In this document: positions 52,076 to 59,827 of the stretch, piece after piece
Numbering within the stretch: position 1 is the stretch's first letter
Layout: every line of letters begins with the position of its first letter
Assembly: GCF_030815985.1 (NCBI RefSeq)
Contig: NZ_JAUSXM010000001.1
Coordinates: forward strand, 6,882,001 to 6,946,000
Direction of reading: 5' to 3'
From: Paenibacillus sp. W2I17
GTDB taxonomy: Bacteria > Bacillota > Bacilli > Paenibacillales > Paenibacillaceae
Length of the DNA: 64,000 bases
Translations under genes and position numbers: made by a program
The notes under the pieces: model-generated
The model's database searches: none
Told to the model about the DNA's origin: nothing
What the model saw: only the letters and a program-made list of their open reading frames with translations

Positions 52076-52173
52076 ATACCCTTATATGTAGCCGATGAAT
52101 CACGTATCTGATATTTTGCTTCTTTAGAACGAAGTGAATGGTCTGGATATGTCTCGTCGGCTACTTTGGGTAT
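52076..52173. repeat. ~98-bp imperfect palindrome downstream of glsA
   Basis: ATACCC (52076-52081) pairs with GGGTAT (52168-52173) and GTAGCCGATGA (52088-52098) with TCGTCGGCTAC (52154-52164, one mismatch), with a further inner stem near TTGCTTC/GAAGTGAA. No T-run follows, so it is unlike a simple terminator. Confidence 0.55.
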
Positions 52174-52267
52174 TCACCTGGAAGTGTAGGAAGACAGTCC
52201 TGCATGGCAACGGGTATGCTGCATCTATCATGGAATATCCACAACATCGGGGTGGGTATATCTCCCT

Positions 52268-52609
52268 TCAGTCATCGGATAGGGCCACATCTGTAATGAG
52301 GTTCATCTGAATATCCCGGGACCCATCTTCCATCAGTAGTCTGAGGGTCCGGGCAGGACGGTCCAGCCGAAGCACCTGCCCCGTGTAACGGATATCGTCA
52401 TGTTCGTGAAACAACGTAATGGTAACGATATCTCCAAGCATCATCGAGTTGCTGAGCAAACGGGACATTTCTTCCGCGGCCTGGGCATCCAGGGATGGGC
52501 GGGTACGAGGAGCAAGTTGTTCCTGATGAAGAATGTAGGCTTCCCGGTGTTCGGGGAGCATCATGCGTGAGGACTCGAAGATACCGTTTTGCTGCAATTT
52601 TTTACTCAT
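52268..52609 (-). CDS. YolD-like protein
   Basis: The 113-residue protein is of the YolD family: RMMLPEHREAYILHQE then LLSNSMMLGDIVTITLFHEHDDIRYTGQVLRLD. YolD-like proteins are coded with UvrX/YqjW-type Y-family polymerases and are thought to assist or control them. It overlaps the polymerase stop codon by 4 bases (ATGA), so translation is probably coupled. Confidence 0.87.
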   Translation of the reverse strand: MSKKLQQNGIFESSRMMLPEHREAYILHQEQLAPRTRPSLDAQAAEEMSRLLSNSMMLGDIVTITLFHEHDDIRYTGQVLRLDRPARTLRLLMEDGSRDIQMNLITDVALSDD

Positions 52610-53850
52610 TTATAATGACCTCCAATTTTATGAGAACGTTCATGGGCTTGCGCGGACGAGCAGAGGGAGGATGCCCGCATGATGGCGGTTTCTCCGTACC
52701 TGCGCTTGATATCATCCGTGGCACGTTCCAATTCTCTTTTACGTTCACGATCATCGAACCAGGACAGCTGCACTTCAGAATCGGGTACAAGTCCGGTCAA
52801 TGACACGCTGATGCGGCGGATGGGTAATCCGTCCCAATGGCGCAGGAACAGAGCTGCTGCCGCATCGTATACTTCATCCGTAATGTTGGTGGGTTCATTC
52901 ACCTTCATCTGGCGGGAGAAACCGGTTGGCCGATCATAATCCTGTCCGCGACAACCAACCGAGACTACATGGCCCATGAGCGATTTGTCCCGGGAACGTC
53001 GACTGACGAGTTCCGCCAGTTCAAGCAGTACCACTTTGATATCTTCCCAGGAGTCATAGTCCCGGGGCAGCGTCATCTGATGTCCAATTCCCTGCTGCTG
53101 ATGAGAATACGTCCCAGGTTTGACCGGGGAATCATCAATACCGCGGGCGATACGCCACAGTACCTCGCCATTCACACCCCAACGTTCTCTCAGTCGGGAC
53201 AGTGGGGTCTGGGCCAGATCACCGATCGTATGCACGCCCATCTTGTAGAGATGCTGCGCCATGCGGGAACCTACCATGAACATGTCTCGCACAGGCTTCT
53301 CCCAGATGGTTGAAGGCAGATCTTTGCGAGGCAGCGTGCAGATGCCACTAGGGACTTTTTTGGCATATAGATCACAGGCCATCTTGCTAACGACCTTGGT
53401 ATCACTGATGCCGATTCGAATGTACACACCCGTCTCATCCATCACCCTCGATTGAATGCTGCGCGCAATCGTCTCGGGGCTGCCGAACAGATCCAGGCTT
53501 CCGGTGACATCGAGGAACTGTTCATCAATACTATAGGGTTCCACCAGATCGGTGTAAGACTGAAGGATACGCGTAATATGAAGGGACACCCGAATGTATT
53601 CGGCCATCCGGGGGCGAACAACCACAACATCCGGACATTTGGCGAGCGCTTCGCCCAGTCGTTCTGCTGTCGTAATTCCATAGGACTTGGCGAGTGGACA
53701 GGCCGCAAGAATAATACCCGAACGGCGCGCCGGATCTCCCGCAACAACGAGGGGGCGGTCCTTGTATTCGGGATGTGCAGACTTCTCCACACTGGCATAG
53801 AATGACTGGCAGTCTGCCAGCATGATGACACGTCTGTCTTGGCGGGGCAT
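52606..53850 (-). CDS. Y-family DNA polymerase (UvrX/YqjW type)
   Basis: The 414-residue translesion polymerase has MLADCQSFYASVEKSAHPE (first metal Asp), the catalytic YSIDEQFLDVTGS, KMACDLYAKK, helix-hairpin-helix-like GVHTIGDLAQTPLSRLRERWG and a little-finger domain (QGIGHQMTLPRDYDS). The C-terminus lacks an obvious QL-x-LF beta-clamp peptide, though the region QLSWF at about 370 could serve. AAGGAGAG precedes the ATG. A LexA box about 95 bases upstream indicates SOS control. It is not the housekeeping DinB but the accessory type also found on phages and plasmids. Confidence 0.92.
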   Translation of the reverse strand: MPRQDRRVIMLADCQSFYASVEKSAHPEYKDRPLVVAGDPARRSGIILAACPLAKSYGITTAERLGEALAKCPDVVVVRPRMAEYIRVSLHITRILQSYTDLVEPYSIDEQFLDVTGSLDLFGSPETIARSIQSRVMDETGVYIRIGISDTKVVSKMACDLYAKKVPSGICTLPRKDLPSTIWEKPVRDMFMVGSRMAQHLYKMGVHTIGDLAQTPLSRLRERWGVNGEVLWRIARGIDDSPVKPGTYSHQQQGIGHQMTLPRDYDSWEDIKVVLLELAELVSRRSRDKSLMGHVVSVGCRGQDYDRPTGFSRQMKVNEPTNITDEVYDAAAALFLRHWDGLPIRRISVSLTGLVPDSEVQLSWFDDRERKRELERATDDIKRRYGETAIMRASSLCSSAQAHERSHKIGGHYK

Positions 53851-53945
53851 AAGACTTCTCTCCTTATCCGTGATGCTAAGCTCTTCTGTTAAGCATCCAT
53901 TATCTTCATTTGAACATCGATAATTAACAGTTTATTTACAGTATG

Positions 53946-53957
53946 GAACAAGTGTTC
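53946..53957. promoter_or_regulatory. LexA (DinR) operator
   Basis: GAACAAGTGTTC fits the Gram-positive SOS box GAAC-N4-GTTC, including the purine/pyrimidine choice of the inner bases. It lies 96 bases upstream of the Y-family polymerase gene and overlaps a likely -35 (TTGTTC on the minus strand). Confidence 0.8.
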
Positions 53958-54014
53958 TTGTTTTATAAGCATATCTGACAATTCGAAATGCGGCAACCGG
54001 AATTATTTTGCAAA

Positions 54015-54042
54015 TTGGACACAATTATGGATTAGCTATATT
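54015..54042 (+). promoter_or_regulatory. Promoter of the polysaccharide locus leader
   Basis: TTGGAC (54015-54020), 16-base spacer, TATATT (54037-54042). Transcription would start near 54049, about 650 bases before the first gene. Confidence 0.5.
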
Positions 54043-54154
54043 AGAGGCAGAAATTAGGAAATAAGATGTGCTTTTTTACATTTAATGTGAGAGATCTGTG
54101 ACCTCTGGGTGATGACCAGGCGTTCATTTAGGTTTTTGTAAAAGGTTTATAAAT

Positions 54155-54217
54155 GGGTACAGTCCTATAGAGGGGGACTGACGTCCTTTTTTGGTTTTCT
54201 GCATTTTTCAGAAAACC
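54155..54217 (+). terminator. Attenuator-like hairpins in the leader of the polysaccharide locus
   Basis: CAGTCC (54160-54165) pairs with GGACTG (54175-54180), with outer GG/TCC pairs, and a T6 run follows at 54186-54192. Directly after it GGTTTTCTG-CATTTTT-CAGAAAACC (54193-54217) forms a perfect 9-bp hairpin. CTGG-N7-CCAG and CATTTA/TAAATG stems lie before them, so the ~110-base leader ahead of the T-run is structured. Confidence 0.5.
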
Positions 54218-54706
54218 TTGATGTGACGCGGAATATCGCTGATGCGTTATCGGACTATAGTATCAATTTTGTAATCTTTATGGTTAATACTGTAAAAAGG
54301 TCCGCAACTTTAACATATGACTCGCGTTTAATGGGGTATGTGTTCAAACGGAAAACGATGCCTGTACCCGCGTTGCACATAACAATAAAGGTTCCAGAAG
54401 TGCAAGATCAGCAGGCATCTAATCCATGCAATTCGAGCAAATATTAGTGTTTGGGAATCAGAGGTATCCCAGAGGCTTCCGAGTGGTAGTTGATGGACCT
54501 TTTTACGAATCATGGGCAGAATGTTCCATTTCATGTTTGCTTCCATCAGCCTAGTTACAAATGCAGAGTCTTAGCGCTATAGTGAGAACTACACCGCTGA
54601 CATCTCTACCAAGCGGACATCCGAAGCGGAATGATTCCTATGCTTCATGTTGGACCATTCGGTGTTGAAGCAGGATGCATAATAGAGAGGTGAGCAATCT
54701 AAAGAC

Positions 54707-56932
54707 ATGAGCAGACAAAGACGAAGACGCTGGTTATTAACGGTGTTGACAGGAGCAGTGGTGGTGACTGGCGGGATATTTGCCGGGTGGCACTATATGC
54801 AACCCAAGCTCGTTACGTACACAGCGGAGAACGGCACGGAGATGAAATTCAAGACCGATGGAGACCGGTTCATGGAATACGGGCCAGATGGAACGTGGAG
54901 GGAGATGTTCGTCAAAGGTGTCAACCTGGGCGCAACTTCACCGGGGCATTACCCGGGAGAATTCCCGCTGACCAAAGAGGATTACTTGCGGTGGTTCCAG
55001 CAGATCGAGGATCTGGGAGCCAATGTAATCCGGGTATACACGGTTCACGAACCGATTTTCTACTCTGCATTAGTCGAATATAACCGCGGCCGGGAGCAAC
55101 CGTTATATTTTATACAGGGCATATGGTCACCTGAAGAAGAGTTAATTGAGAAACAGGATGCCTATGCGGCGCATATTGAGCAGACGTTCAAGCAGGAGAT
55201 TGAAAAGGCCGTATCTGCTGTCTATGGCGATGCGGACATTCCTGCCAAGCAGGGAGAGTCTAGCGGCAAATACAAAACGAATGCAGGAAAATACCTGATG
55301 GCCTGGCATGTAGGGACGGAATGGGACCCGGCGATGGTAGACAACACAAACGCAAAACATGCGGACGTGCCGCAGTACAAGGGAGTTCATTTCTCGGCGA
55401 GTCCAGAAGCGTCACCGTTCGAGAACTGGCTCGCAGAGCTGCTGGATCATACGGCGGTCCTGGAGAAGAAGTATGGATGGGAACATCCGATGACCTTCAC
55501 CAACTGGGTAACCACCGATGTGCTGGATCATCCCGGCGAGCCGCTGTATGAAGAGGATCTCGTCAGTGTGGATGCCCGACATATTCAGCCGGAGGCGTGG
55601 CAGGGAGGTTATTTTGCAGCCTACCATGTGTACCCGTATTACCCGGATCTGTTCCATATCGATAAAACACTCCAAACCATCAAGGATGAGAACGGTGAAT
55701 ACAACACGTACAAAAGTTATCTGCGCAAGCTGAAAGCCGAGTTTTCCGATATGCCTGTAATGATTACAGAGTATGGCGTACCTTCTTCTCTTGGTATTTC
55801 CCATCTGGGTATGGGAGGACGGAATCAGGGTGGACATAGCGAGGTGGAGCAGGGAGATATTGACGCGTCATTGACGCAGGATATCTATGATGAAGGGTAC
55901 TCGGGAGCAATTGTGTTCATGTGGCAGGATGAGTGGTTCAAAAAAACATGGAACACGATGCCACTGGAAATCCCGGCTGATCGCCGTGCATATTGGCTGA
56001 ACGTACTGACAAACGAGAAGATGTTTGGCCTGCTTGCCATGGACCCCGGTAAACAGGAACAGTTGACCATCGACGGATCACTGGATGACTGGGATGATCT
56101 GAAGGATGAAGAGGTCACGACCTGGCAGGGCCAAGTGGACGGCATTCAGGAAATGAAGATGACCCATGATGAAGCCTATCTGTATATTGGGCTGACCTTG
56201 GATCAACCGTTTGACCCGGCTAAGACAGTGCTGCGAATTGGGACCGATACACTTGCTGGAGGCAGTCAGCCTGACAAGTTACTACCGGGCCGGACGCTCA
56301 GTGATGGTCTTGAGACGGTGATTACACTGGGGCAGGATGAAGAATCTCAGGTGGAGATCGCCAAGGATTATGACTTTAATCAGCGTCTGTATGGCAAGGA
56401 TGGATACGACATGCTACCAGATCAGCAGTCAGACTCCGCAGATCCGTTCCATCCATGGAATCTGGCAGTCAGCCTGAGAATGACACCGCCGGATACCCGA
56501 TCTGCTCATCCATTCATGAATGAAAAGGTCGGAACATTGAAGCGGGGAACGACGGCTCCCGGTCAGCCCGATACGGATTCATTAACGGCATGGCAGTATA
56601 ACGGCAATCAGGTGGAGATGCGAATTCCCTGGATGCTGCTCGGATTCGGTGATCCGAGTTCGCTGCAAGCGATCGACTATGGACCGCTCAAGAATGGACG
56701 TGAGTTCTCTACAGTTGCTGTGGAAGGCGTTGCACTCATTCCGTGGTTAACGGACCGCGCCACGAAGAAAGTATCTTGGCCTGGGGGTGAACAGACGACC
56801 CTGGATCTGAAGACATTGCCGGTATATAGCTGGCAGCCTTGGGAGCAGGTGCAGTATAGTGAACGCCTGAAGCTAAGCTACGAAAAAATGAAGAAGAGTT
56901 ATGGAAAAATTCCTAGTTTTCAGATCGAATAA
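54707..56932 (+). CDS. Membrane-anchored glycosidase-like protein (clan GH-A TIM barrel)
   Basis: The 741-residue protein has a short basic N-terminus and one membrane anchor (about 9-28, LLTVLTGAVVVTGGIFAGW), so the rest is outside. Residues 60-460 look like a clan GH-A glycosidase: FVKGVNLGATSPG, GANVIRVYTVHEP, AWHVGTEW with Glu205 as likely acid/base, and MITEYGVPSS with Glu355 as likely nucleophile. A C-terminal part (480-720) looks like a carbohydrate-binding or beta-sandwich module (TIDGSLDDWDDL, AYLYIGLTLD). The family number is unknown. First gene of the run, 26 bases before the HEAT protein. It could trim or transfer the polymer made by the synthase two genes on; that is inference. 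Confidence 0.75.
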   Translation: MSRQRRRRWLLTVLTGAVVVTGGIFAGWHYMQPKLVTYTAENGTEMKFKTDGDRFMEYGPDGTWREMFVKGVNLGATSPGHYPGEFPLTKEDYLRWFQQIEDLGANVIRVYTVHEPIFYSALVEYNRGREQPLYFIQGIWSPEEELIEKQDAYAAHIEQTFKQEIEKAVSAVYGDADIPAKQGESSGKYKTNAGKYLMAWHVGTEWDPAMVDNTNAKHADVPQYKGVHFSASPEASPFENWLAELLDHTAVLEKKYGWEHPMTFTNWVTTDVLDHPGEPLYEEDLVSVDARHIQPEAWQGGYFAAYHVYPYYPDLFHIDKTLQTIKDENGEYNTYKSYLRKLKAEFSDMPVMITEYGVPSSLGISHLGMGGRNQGGHSEVEQGDIDASLTQDIYDEGYSGAIVFMWQDEWFKKTWNTMPLEIPADRRAYWLNVLTNEKMFGLLAMDPGKQEQLTIDGSLDDWDDLKDEEVTTWQGQVDGIQEMKMTHDEAYLYIGLTLDQPFDPAKTVLRIGTDTLAGGSQPDKLLPGRTLSDGLETVITLGQDEESQVEIAKDYDFNQRLYGKDGYDMLPDQQSDSADPFHPWNLAVSLRMTPPDTRSAHPFMNEKVGTLKRGTTAPGQPDTDSLTAWQYNGNQVEMRIPWMLLGFGDPSSLQAIDYGPLKNGREFSTVAVEGVALIPWLTDRATKKVSWPGGEQTTLDLKTLPVYSWQPWEQVQYSERLKLSYEKMKKSYGKIPSFQIE

Positions 56933-56958
56933 ATGAGTATAAAGGAGGACCTTTTCAC

Positions 56959-58167
56959 ATGTTTCCAAGTTTGGCTTTGGCCTATCTGTTTTTGTACATC
57001 TGTATCGCACTTGTTGTTGTAGGCGTCATCGTATTGTTTGCCATGAAAATGTCCCACAATGGCAAACGACGCAAGACGGCGTTTTATGAATTGAAGCAGC
57101 GTGACTACTTCACCTATCTGCAAACAGCCTTGACCGAGAATAGTCCACTCAAATTGCCACCAGGCAAGCTGGCTCCGCTGGAACGCAGAGTCATTCAGGA
57201 CAGGCTGATTGAATGGATCGACCAGTTCAAGGGTGAGTATCGCGACAAATTAATCGCACTCTGCCGCGAAGCAGGATTCGTAGAGCATGATCTGAAGGAA
57301 CTGGGCCGTCTGCGTTACGGTCGCCAGATCGATGCAGCGTATCGCTTGGGCGGCATGCGTTGTCCCGAAGCCGTTCCGGGTTTGATGGAATTGCTGAAGG
57401 ATGAGAAACCGGGCCCGATGGCCATTATGATTGGTCGTTCCATCTCCAGATGTACGACTCGGCAAGGTGAACTGAAAGACATGCTGGCGTTGCTGTTAAC
57501 CAAAGGTAAGTCCATTCACCATCTGGCAGCAGATATTCTGCTCGAAACGAGTCTGGATACGAGCAGAATTCTAATCGAATTGCTGGAAGACCGGAATCCT
57601 GATTTTGTCAAAGTCGGACTGGTTGCCATGTGGGGGCAGGCTGTACCTGAAGTGATGCCTGCACTCGACAGACTGGTAGGCGCAGAACATCAGGATGTAC
57701 GTGCTGAAGCAGTGAAGCTGTATCTTAGCGCAAGTCCGGCGCTCCGGGATGAGACAATTCTGAAGCTGATCCAGGATCCCGATCCGGAAGTTCGCGCCGA
57801 AGTGGTACAAGCGCTTGGTTCCAAGCATGCATCTGGCAGTATTCCATTGCTGCGCAAAGCGCTGCGGGATGAGGACTGGAGAGTTCGCTATAACAGTGCG
57901 GAGAGTCTGAGCAAGCTCGGTGAACCGGGATTCGAAGCGCTGTGTCAGGCTGCGGTGCAAGGTACAGTTGCTGAGCGCGAGATTGCGATGCAGCAGATTG
58001 AGAGTACCATGCAGCATACGAGAACCGATGACAGAGCTGTAGAGCAGATGATTGCACATAACAAAAAAAGACTGCTGTACGATCGCTATTTTGGCCCTGT
58101 CCGAGAGAACAGAACCAGCAAGAAGCGCACAGGTGTCGCTACGGTAGGAGGGGATTACACTGCTTAG
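56959..58167 (+). CDS. Membrane-bound HEAT-repeat protein
   Basis: The 402-residue protein has one N-terminal membrane segment (about 5-29, LAYLFLYICIALVVVGVIVL) and a cytosolic body of helical HEAT/PBS-lyase-like repeats: CPEAVPGLMELLKDEKPG, ILIELLEDRNPDFVKVGLVAMWG, IQDPDPEVRAEVVQALGSK and LRKALRDEDWRVRYNSAESLSKLG. Such repeats make protein-protein contacts. The stop lies 8 bases inside the next coding region if the synthase begins at CTG 58160, and AGGAGG in its last codons is the ribosome site of the synthase, so the two are probably made together. Likely a scaffold of the synthase (inference). AAAGGAGGA precedes its ATG. Confidence 0.8.
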   Translation: MFPSLALAYLFLYICIALVVVGVIVLFAMKMSHNGKRRKTAFYELKQRDYFTYLQTALTENSPLKLPPGKLAPLERRVIQDRLIEWIDQFKGEYRDKLIALCREAGFVEHDLKELGRLRYGRQIDAAYRLGGMRCPEAVPGLMELLKDEKPGPMAIMIGRSISRCTTRQGELKDMLALLLTKGKSIHHLAADILLETSLDTSRILIELLEDRNPDFVKVGLVAMWGQAVPEVMPALDRLVGAEHQDVRAEAVKLYLSASPALRDETILKLIQDPDPEVRAEVVQALGSKHASGSIPLLRKALRDEDWRVRYNSAESLSKLGEPGFEALCQAAVQGTVAEREIAMQQIESTMQHTRTDDRAVEQMIAHNKKRLLYDRYFGPVRENRTSKKRTGVATVGGDYTA

Positions 58168-59590
58168 GGATCTACTATTAATCTACGGCATGGTCGCAAT
58201 CTACTATGTTGTTTTTGTAAATACGCTCTACTTTTCCATTTTGGCCTTATCGTTCCGTAACATCTGGACGATCTTCCGGCGGTCGCATTATTCCAAATAC
58301 AATACATTGTCAGGCTCGGAACTGGTGCCTTCCGTTTCTCTGCTGGTACCGGCATACAACGAGGAACTGACGATTATTGAAAATGTGAACTGCCTGATGA
58401 CGCTGAATTATCCAACGTATGAAGTCATTGTTGTGAATGATGGCTCCAGTGATGCCACGCTGAATATCCTGTTGGAGGAATATCGGCTGAAGCCAGTACC
58501 CAATACGAAGATTCGGGGCAAGATCGCCTGTCAGAAAATTCGTGGGATCTATCATAACCCGGAGTTCCCGGATCTGTATGTCATTGACAAGGAAAACGGC
58601 GGTAAGGCCGATTCCCTCAATGCCGGGATCAACCTGTCCCATTATCCGTTGATCTCTTCCATCGATGCCGATTCGTTGCTGGAGAAGGATGCCCTGATCC
58701 GCATGGCACGCATGTATATGGAGAATCCGGAAGAGACGGTAGCTATCGGTGGAGATGTAAGAATCGCCAATGGCTGCAAAATTGAAAACGGGGCAGTGCA
58801 AGATGTATCGCTGCCACGCAAAATCTGGCCCATGTTCCAGTCGATTGAATATCTCAAAGCCTTCCTGGGCGGACGGATTGGCTGGAGTCACATGAACGGT
58901 CTGATCATTGTCTCCGGTGCCTTCGGCATGTTCCGTAAGGACGCTGTAATCGCCGTTGGTGGATACCGGGATGGTTATCCTGGGGAAGACATGAACATCA
59001 TCATCAAGCTTCACCGTTACATGCTGGAGAACAAATTGAAGTATCGCATTGCCTTCTGCCCTGAGGCGGTGTGCTGGACGCAGGCACCGGATTCCTACCG
59101 GATCTTGTCCAGTCAGCGCAAGCGCTGGGGCCGCGGGAATCTGAAGAACATGATCGAGAATCGCGGCATGTTGTTCAATCCGAAATATAAGGTTATGGGT
59201 ATGGTGACCATGCCATATAACGTCCTTTTTGAAGCGCTGAACCCGTATTTCCGGATTACCGGACTTCTGGCTCTCGCTGGATATGTCCTTCTGGATATGA
59301 CGCAATGGCCGATTCTGGTTCTGTTCGGACTGCTGAACTTCGTGAGTGGTTACCTGCTGAGTGTGGGCGCACTTGTCCTGGAGGAGATTGCATTCAAACG
59401 TTACAACAAACTCTCCGATCTGGTCAAAATGCTGGTCTACTCCGCGCTGAAATTCGTGGGTTACCATCAGCTCGGCGTACTGTGGAGATTGCAGGGACAT
59501 GTGCAGTTCATGCAAAACAACAACTCATGGGGTACCATGACACGTCAAAGCTGGTCCGAGGATGAGAAGAAAACAAGCGAAGCCGCTTAA
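58160..59590 (+). CDS. Processive family 2 glycosyltransferase (polysaccharide synthase)
   Basis: The ~476-residue protein has one N-terminal and two or three C-terminal membrane segments around a GT-A domain: VPAYNEELT, VVNDGSSD, GGKADSLNAGI, the metal-binding DADSLLEKDAL, GEDMNIIIKLHR with the catalytic Asp, and QRKRWGRGN. This is the layout of IcaA/BcsA/HasA/YdaM-like synthases that make and export a beta-linked polymer. Start: AGGAGGGG lies 6-7 bases before CTG 58160, and the frame from there adds LLRDLLLIYG, completing the first membrane helix; the ATG at 58190 has no ribosome site. Sugar donor cannot be read; the linked UDP-GlcNAc-type dehydrogenase suggests amino sugars or their acids. 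Confidence 0.85.
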   Translation: MLRDLLLIYGMVAIYYVVFVNTLYFSILALSFRNIWTIFRRSHYSKYNTLSGSELVPSVSLLVPAYNEELTIIENVNCLMTLNYPTYEVIVVNDGSSDATLNILLEEYRLKPVPNTKIRGKIACQKIRGIYHNPEFPDLYVIDKENGGKADSLNAGINLSHYPLISSIDADSLLEKDALIRMARMYMENPEETVAIGGDVRIANGCKIENGAVQDVSLPRKIWPMFQSIEYLKAFLGGRIGWSHMNGLIIVSGAFGMFRKDAVIAVGGYRDGYPGEDMNIIIKLHRYMLENKLKYRIAFCPEAVCWTQAPDSYRILSSQRKRWGRGNLKNMIENRGMLFNPKYKVMGMVTMPYNVLFEALNPYFRITGLLALAGYVLLDMTQWPILVLFGLLNFVSGYLLSVGALVLEEIAFKRYNKLSDLVKMLVYSALKFVGYHQLGVLWRLQGHVQFMQNNNSWGTMTRQSWSEDEKKTSEAA

Positions 59591-59610
59591 GTAAAGAATA
59601 ATCAAAGCAA

Positions 59611-59799
59611 TTATATGTCCAACTAGACATTTACACGATAACGGAGAGGGCAGAAAAAGCCTGAAGAAGCGAAGCGTGCACCTTTATCCCCGGATTTCCC
59701 CTTGTATAAAGGAATCAAAAAATCTGGGGATAACAGTGATCGAAAGGTTGTTCTGTCATCGGAGTGTCAGTGTAAATAACATTTTTGGGACTTATATAG
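59611..59799. mobile_element. MITE-like palindromic element, copy D
   Basis: It has the same core as copies A-C, with ATTTACAC/GTGTAAAT arms. Ends are diverged (TTATATGTCCAACTA at the left; GGGACTTATATAG at the right). It sits inside the polysaccharide locus between the synthase gene and the degenerate GGDEF-receiver gene, ending 28 bases before the latter. It carries the CAC/GTG version of the stem that is CGC/GCG in the other copies. Confidence 0.85.
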
Positions 59800-59827
59800 A
59801 TAATCGAGGAGAAGGGTGGAAAAGAAC

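Larger units (their letters stand above)
53851..54706. other. 856-bp non-coding region before the polysaccharide locus
   Basis: It holds the polymerase promoter and LexA box (53946-53957), a plus-strand promoter (54015-54042), an attenuator-like structure (54155-54192), a perfect hairpin (54193-54217) and then about 490 bases with no feature I can name. A short frame at 54223-54447 has no ribosome site or family likeness. Confidence 0.5.

Noticed and set aside
52268..53957. Prophage remnant
   Set aside because: Apart from the polymerase/yolD pair there are no integrase, structural or lysis genes and no att-like repeats.
54049..54217. Cyclic-di-GMP (GEMM) or cyclic-di-AMP (ydaO) riboswitch
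   Set aside because: I could not find the conserved core bases of either class; kept only as an unknown attenuator-like leader.
54223..54447. 74-residue frame in the polysaccharide leader
   Set aside because: GTG start without a ribosome site, no family likeness, and it begins in a structured leader.
58310..59515. 401-residue minus-strand frame
   Set aside because: It lies wholly antisense to the GT2 synthase, whose motifs are unmistakable; the frame is a by-product of codon use.
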